Origin: Prosthecobacter algae | Lineage (GTDB): Bacteria; Verrucomicrobiota; Verrucomicrobiia; Verrucomicrobiales; Verrucomicrobiaceae | Assembly (NCBI RefSeq): GCF_039542385.1 | Contig: NZ_BAABIA010000004.1 | Span: forward strand, 310,001 to 374,000 | Reading direction: 5' to 3' | Length of the DNA stretch: 64,000 bases | In this document: positions 58,448 through 64,000 of the stretch, in pieces | How positions within the stretch are numbered: the first letter of the stretch is position 1 | Layout of the letters: each line of letters opens with the position of its first letter | Program-made: the position numbers and the translations under genes | Notes under the pieces: model-generated | Seen by the model: only the letters and a program-made list of their open reading frames with translations | What the model was told of the DNA's origin: nothing | The model's database searches: none

Positions 58448-58747
58448 CTATCTGTAAAGAAAATTTACAAGCGTCGGTATAATCTTGTGAGTGTATGCCA
58501 CTTTTGCCAAGAGCGTCGCACGACTTTCTCCACATTTGAGACCACGAGCAGAAAGTAAGTCTTGGCCAGCAAGCTTATCAAACCATAGCTTGGCTGTGGG
58601 CCGAGAAACTCGCTCCCATTCGTCCGCCATCTTTTGGGCCTGTTTTCGGTCAAGCGTGCGGGTTGCTTTTTGGCGCAACCAACCTTCGGCGTCCCGATAG
58701 AGGGCATACCAAGCGCCGGCCTTCCCTCGTTTTCTCAGGGTAGCCAT
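58448..58747 (-). pseudogene. N-terminal fragment of a phage-type integrase
   Basis: The first ~45 residues (MATLRKRGKAGAWYALYRDA, LRQKATRTLDRKQAQKMADEW) look like the N-terminal arm-binding domain of tyrosine recombinases. The rest differs, and the protein stops at 99 residues without a catalytic domain. It ends 5 bases from the HEPN gene, which may have replaced the 3' part. I judge it a remnant. Confidence 0.5.
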
Positions 58748-58785
58748 AGGTTATCGTCTAAACCCAGGCAAAAGAGGCTTCGAAA

Positions 58786-58808
58786 TTTGCCAACACTTTT
58801 GCCAACAC
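58786..58808. repeat. Direct repeat TTTGCCAACAC, possible recombinase arm site
   Basis: TTTGCCAACAC occurs at 58786-58796 and 58798-58808. It is just upstream of the integrase remnant's start; GGGTGTCGC repeats follow at about 58822-58840. Such repeats near an integrase start can be recombinase-binding sites. Confidence 0.35.
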
Positions 58809-58873
58809 CGCCCGCAATTGTGGGTGTCGCGGGTGTCGCCGAAGCCTTGATCTACCGTTCTTGGACCCCTGTT

Positions 58874-59245
58874 TTAGTCCCACCAGTGGAACCACTGGTT
58901 CATCCAGCCGAGGGCGGCGACGAGGGAGGTGGCGACGACGCCGAACTCCAAGAGGAGGGCGAGGCGGCGGCGCTTGGCGGCGCGAAGCTGGTGTAAAGGC
59001 ACGCGCTGGGGTGAGCGGAGGGCCTTTTTGGCAAACATGGGTTCCGGGGCGGGTAGCACGTCCTTCGAGGCCATGCGGCGGCGGCGAAGGGTGTGGGGGG
59101 CGGCCACGATGGCGCACTCCAGGGAGTGGATCTCTTCCTGGATGGCGAGGGAGCGGGATTTCATCTGCTTCAGCCGGGCGGGCCGGGCTTCCTGGGCGAG
59201 GGCCTGAACAGATTTCGGACGGCGGGAGGCGACGCGTTTGTTCAT
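58874..59245 (-). CDS. Small protein with basic region and C-terminal membrane anchor
   Basis: A 123-residue protein. The N-terminal 60 residues are basic and helical (KSVQALAQEARPARLKQMKSR). One hydrophobic segment (ALLLEFGVVATSLVAALGW) close to the C terminus would anchor it, leaving FHWWD outside. I do not recognise the family. It follows the coiled-coil gene by 12 bases and is probably in the same operon. Confidence 0.65.
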   Translation of the reverse strand: MNKRVASRRPKSVQALAQEARPARLKQMKSRSLAIQEEIHSLECAIVAAPHTLRRRRMASKDVLPAPEPMFAKKALRSPQRVPLHQLRAAKRRRLALLLEFGVVATSLVAALGWMNQWFHWWD

Positions 59246-59257
59246 GGTGGAGCAGGA

Positions 59258-59968
59258 TTAAAACATGAGCTTGGCCAAGATCAGGGCGATCAAGATGGTG
59301 GCCATGAGGGGCAGGGTGAAGGCAAACCCACGGCGCACCCAGGTGCCGAGGTCGTCTGCACCGGAAAGGGCATTGGCGAGGCGGCCGCTGGCGCTGTATT
59401 CGCCTTCGTCTTCGGCATCGCGGTCGGCATTGAGATGCAGAGGGGAGCTTTCGGAGGGGCGATTGGCGGTGACGCGGCGGATGCCTTTTTCAAAGCTGGT
59501 TTCGGCCTCAATGAGGGCGGAGATGGCTTTGTCGAGCTCCTGATCGAGCTGGCTGCGGTGCCAGCGCTCGGGCAGGAAGAGTTTCAGCTCATCCAGGCGA
59601 TCGCGGAAATCCTGCTGAGTGGAGGCCATGTCCTCGACGCGACGGCGGGCATCTTCCAGGTCATCGGTGATGGCGCGGAGGCTGCGCTCCAGCTTTTCGG
59701 TGATGTCCTTGCGGCCTGCGATGAAGCGTTCCTGCTTCTGCTTGAGGTTTTCGAGGATCTTGCGCTGGTGCTCGAGTTCTTCCTGTTCGGCGCGCAGCTT
59801 GGAAAGGCGGTGCTGGGCTTCACGGACCTGCTGATCCATGTCCTCCATTTGCGATTCCTCGGCGTGGCCGATGGTGAATTCGGGGGCTTCGTCGAAGCGG
59901 AGGATATTGTTATCCTCAGAGGCGGGGACCGAAGCGAGAGCGGGAGAGCGGCGGGCCATGGCTGTCAT
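59258..59968 (-). CDS. Tail-anchored coiled-coil protein
   Basis: About 236 residues; the ATG at 59968 is preferred, with a GTG at 59986 as alternative. Residues about 40-130 form a long coiled coil (VREAQHRLSKLRAEQEELEH, ITEKLERSLRAITDDLEDAR). A single hydrophobic segment ends the protein (GFAFTLPLMATILIALILAKLMF). It may structure a membrane complex with its operon partners. Family unknown. Confidence 0.7.
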   Translation of the reverse strand: MTAMARRSPALASVPASEDNNILRFDEAPEFTIGHAEESQMEDMDQQVREAQHRLSKLRAEQEELEHQRKILENLKQKQERFIAGRKDITEKLERSLRAITDDLEDARRRVEDMASTQQDFRDRLDELKLFLPERWHRSQLDQELDKAISALIEAETSFEKGIRRVTANRPSESSPLHLNADRDAEDEGEYSASGRLANALSGADDLGTWVRRGFAFTLPLMATILIALILAKLMF

Positions 59969-59993
59969 GAGATTTATTTCAGACACAGTAATA

Positions 59994-61736
59994 TTACAGC
60001 TCTTTTAAATAATCTAGACTTTTCGTGCGCTTTTTCGCTAACCAATAGGGAATGGCCCCAAAAACGAGGGAGAGGAAGAGGACGGCCCCGAGGCCGGAGA
60101 GGTCCTGAATGAGGATGAGGCTGGGTGAAAGGGGGAGGCCGGCGGCCTGGGCCTTCCAGCGGATGGCCTCGGGCAGGGCGAGGGCGGTGGAGCTGAAGAG
60201 GATGTAGAGGAAGCTGCTGATGAGGCAGAGGGTGCCGCCGAAGCCGGAGATGATGCGGGCGGGGTTGGGCTCGCGAAAATTGGGCAGGAGGGCACCGAGG
60301 GAGAGGGCGAGGGCATTGAGGCCGTAGCTCATCATGAGAACGGCGGCGCAGAAGAAGACGGTGCGCTGCCAGGGGAGGGAAAGGGAGAGGCTGGAGGTGA
60401 AGACGAGCAGGGTGGTGAGGAGGCCCATGATGCCGCCGCTGAGGCGGAGCTTCAGGCTGAGGACGCGCGCGAGGGAGAGGGGGGAGAGGCCGAGGATCCA
60501 GAGGCGCTGCCCTTCCATGCTGAACTGGGGGAAGATGAAGCGGGTGGTGAGGGTGGAGAGGGCGAGGCAGCAGACGAGGAGATTGAGGTGGCTGATGACG
60601 ATGATCCAGAAGGGGCTCTGGAGATCGTAGCCGAGGCGGCGGAGATTGGAGGTGTACATCAGCAAGAGGCCAAAGATGAGGAGGCTTTGGCCCCATTGGG
60701 TGGGCTCGCGCAGGAACGTGCGGATGTCTTTGATGATGGCGGCGTGTTCGGCCCGTTTCATGCCCGAGAGGCGGGCGGCGAGGCTGCGACGGAGGTATTT
60801 TTCCGGGTGTCTGAACCAGGCATCCTGGGCGGCCTGGGCCCGGGCCATGGGGACGGCGGACATGACGCGATGCCAGGCGGGGTAGAAGAGATGGTTGCCG
60901 AGCTTTGCCGTGAGGGTGAGGGCAAAGAGGGCATTGGCCAGGAGGGCGAAGCTGAAGAAGGTGGCCTGATCATAAAGCCCACGACCGGAGGCAAAGATGA
61001 CCTCGGCCACCCAGGAACTGGGCAGGAGGGGATGCATGCAGATCTCCGTGTGCTGGAGGACGCCGTGGAGGCTGGAGACGATGTCTTTGCCATCCATGGC
61101 CTGGAGATCTGCCTTGGCAAAGAAGCTGTAGAGGGTGGTGAGGACGATGTAGAGGCCGAGTGCGGCGACGGGCTTCCACCACCAGGGGCGGGCATGGCGG
61201 ACGAGGATGAGAAGGAGCCAGGAGGAGAGATTGGCCGAGATGGTGACGAGGCAGAGGAGGGCGGGGGCGCCGAGGAGGTAAAAGCCGGGTCCGGCATCAT
61301 AAAGACGGCCGAGGGCGACGAGGATGGGGGCGCTGAGGACAAGGAGGCCCCAACTGGCGAGGGCCATGCCTTCAAGAGTCTTCCAAAGGACGAGGCTGCG
61401 GTAGGGGAGGGGCAGGGCGACCTGCCAGTCCATATCCTTTCGCCGAAACATGCCCATGCCGGTGATGGTGGCATTCGAGATGACCAGCATGACGAAGAAG
61501 AAAAAGAAGAGGATGTAGATGAGCCTCTCCAGCAGCAGGGGGCCGAAGAGCGGCATGCGGCTGATGAATTCCAACCCGCGCGAGACCAGGACATAAGCGG
61601 CGACGCAGTAGAGGCCGAGAAAGCTGCCGATGGTGAGCACGAGGAGGCGGTTTTCCATGAGCCCATGCCGGATCCGATGCCGAAGCATCTGCCCGTGGAT
61701 GCGGGCCAGCAGGAGCGTGGCGGAGGCCGATGACAT
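59994..61736 (-). CDS. Multi-pass membrane protein, ABC-exporter-permease-like
   Basis: A 580-residue protein with about 12 hydrophobic helices and a soluble mid-section (YLRRSLAARLSGMKRAEHAAIIKD, then IRTFLREPTQWGQSLL). The pattern resembles putative ABC exporter permeases: RRKDMDWQVALPLPYRSLVLWKTLEG in the first half and two six-helix halves. No ATPase gene is adjacent. It is first in a minus-strand group of three and divergent from the carbamoyltransferase gene. Confidence 0.7.
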   Translation of the reverse strand: MSSASATLLLARIHGQMLRHRIRHGLMENRLLVLTIGSFLGLYCVAAYVLVSRGLEFISRMPLFGPLLLERLIYILFFFFFVMLVISNATITGMGMFRRKDMDWQVALPLPYRSLVLWKTLEGMALASWGLLVLSAPILVALGRLYDAGPGFYLLGAPALLCLVTISANLSSWLLLILVRHARPWWWKPVAALGLYIVLTTLYSFFAKADLQAMDGKDIVSSLHGVLQHTEICMHPLLPSSWVAEVIFASGRGLYDQATFFSFALLANALFALTLTAKLGNHLFYPAWHRVMSAVPMARAQAAQDAWFRHPEKYLRRSLAARLSGMKRAEHAAIIKDIRTFLREPTQWGQSLLIFGLLLMYTSNLRRLGYDLQSPFWIIVISHLNLLVCCLALSTLTTRFIFPQFSMEGQRLWILGLSPLSLARVLSLKLRLSGGIMGLLTTLLVFTSSLSLSLPWQRTVFFCAAVLMMSYGLNALALSLGALLPNFREPNPARIISGFGGTLCLISSFLYILFSSTALALPEAIRWKAQAAGLPLSPSLILIQDLSGLGAVLFLSLVFGAIPYWLAKKRTKSLDYLKEL

Positions 61737-61909
61737 GGGGGATGCTAACGGGAGGGGAAACGTGGGCCAAGCTCTGTGACAAGCCGGGGAGGAAGCTGCT
61801 GCATTATTTTATGTTTTTTCAGGGGCGGTGAACAGCTCTTTAAAGCAGGTACTGAGAAGTTCTTCTTCCTTGCCGGGGGGGAGATGCTGAGCCAGAGCTA
61901 GGCCATTCC

Positions 61910-63733
<1,824 letters not shown>

Positions 63734-63734
63734 T

Positions 63735-64000
63735 ATGGCCCGCGAAAACATCATTCTTCAAGAACTGCGCGAGGTGGAGCGTACGCCGCGTGCATGGCGC
63801 AGCTTTGGTTTGGTCATGGCGACTGCCCTGGCAGTGCTGGCGGGGGTGTCGTTTTGGAAGCATGGGGTAGTCACGGCCTGGACGGCGGGGCTGGGTGGTG
63901 GAGCGGCTGTGTTTGCGGTGACGGGGCTGGTTTTTCCACGGATGCTGAAGGAGCTGCACTTGGCGTGGATGTTTCTGTCGCTGTGCCTGGGCTGGGTGAT
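63735..64000 (+). CDS. SxtJ-family membrane protein (3' end outside window)
   Basis: The first 88 residues are visible. A short helical N terminus (ENIILQELREVERTPRAWRSF) is followed by hydrophobic segments (GLVMATALAVLAGVSFW, TAGLGGGAAVFAVTGLVF). This matches the SxtJ family of small membrane proteins paired with carbamoyltransferases (named from saxitoxin clusters). The frame runs off the window end. Confidence 0.8.
   Translation, partial: MARENIILQELREVERTPRAWRSFGLVMATALAVLAGVSFWKHGVVTAWTAGLGGGAAVFAVTGLVFPRMLKELHLAWMFLSLCLGWV

Overview
The window looks like a chromosomal segment of a Verrucomicrobiota bacterium, most like Verrucomicrobiaceae such as Prosthecobacter. The evidence is the GC-rich coding sequence, three secreted sulfatases, a Planctomycete-type cytochrome (PSCyt1/DUF1549/DUF1553) protein, a PEP-CTERM autotransporter-repeat protein, eukaryote-like domains (VHL beta domain, SHD1) fused to secreted hydrolases, and recurrent intergenic palindromic repeats. 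No rRNA, tRNA or CRISPR array was seen. All assignments come from reading the sequence and family knowledge; no database search was run.

Layout. 1-11 kb: tail of a glycoside-hydrolase-like gene, a secreted S9 peptidase with a VHL-like insert, two convergent sulfatases, a minus-strand nfeD-floA-sugar isomerase group, a zinc alcohol dehydrogenase and a secreted esterase. 11-22.5 kb: a minus-strand block with a SufR-like regulator, an MbnP::MbnH fusion (copper-binding domain plus dihaem peroxidase-like domain), and, overlapping it by ATGA, a 2947-residue secreted protein whose N terminus is a complete galactose-oxidase-type copper radical oxidase and whose middle carries a beta-propeller and a dihaem MauG-like domain. 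22.5-35 kb: PEP-CTERM protein, KamA-family radical SAM enzyme, esterases, a DUF1080-like protein, a two-gene permease system with a large His/Cys metal-binding loop, and a photolyase. 36-45 kb: PSD1-type cytochrome protein, exported methyltransferase, lone P-loop protein, large FtsX-type permease, 79-bp tandem repeats and an SHD1-esterase fusion. 45-48 kb: gene-poor, with dispersed composite palindromes and a phased TCCCCA array. 48-56.7 kb: pdxH, hpt-moaD, a methyltransferase, an RsmA-Nudix fusion, a beta-helix protein, the third sulfatase, an LptF/G permease and a sugar-binding lipoprotein. 56.7-58.9 kb: a small AT-richer island with a HEPN-type protein and an integrase remnant. 59-64 kb: coiled-coil and export membrane proteins, then a carbamoyltransferase-SxtJ pair cut by the window end.

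Main candidate for a new system: the regulator / MbnP::MbnH / copper radical oxidase::dihaem block at 11-22.5 kb. It combines copper acquisition or protein Trp oxidation, an H2O2-producing oxidase and an H2O2-consuming haem domain in two translationally coupled genes, preceded by two perfect palindromes. The most unusual sequence-level signal is the 9-mer TTGTTAGGC (reverse complement GCCTAACAA), found at eight places in coding and non-coding DNA against a base-composition expectation below one.
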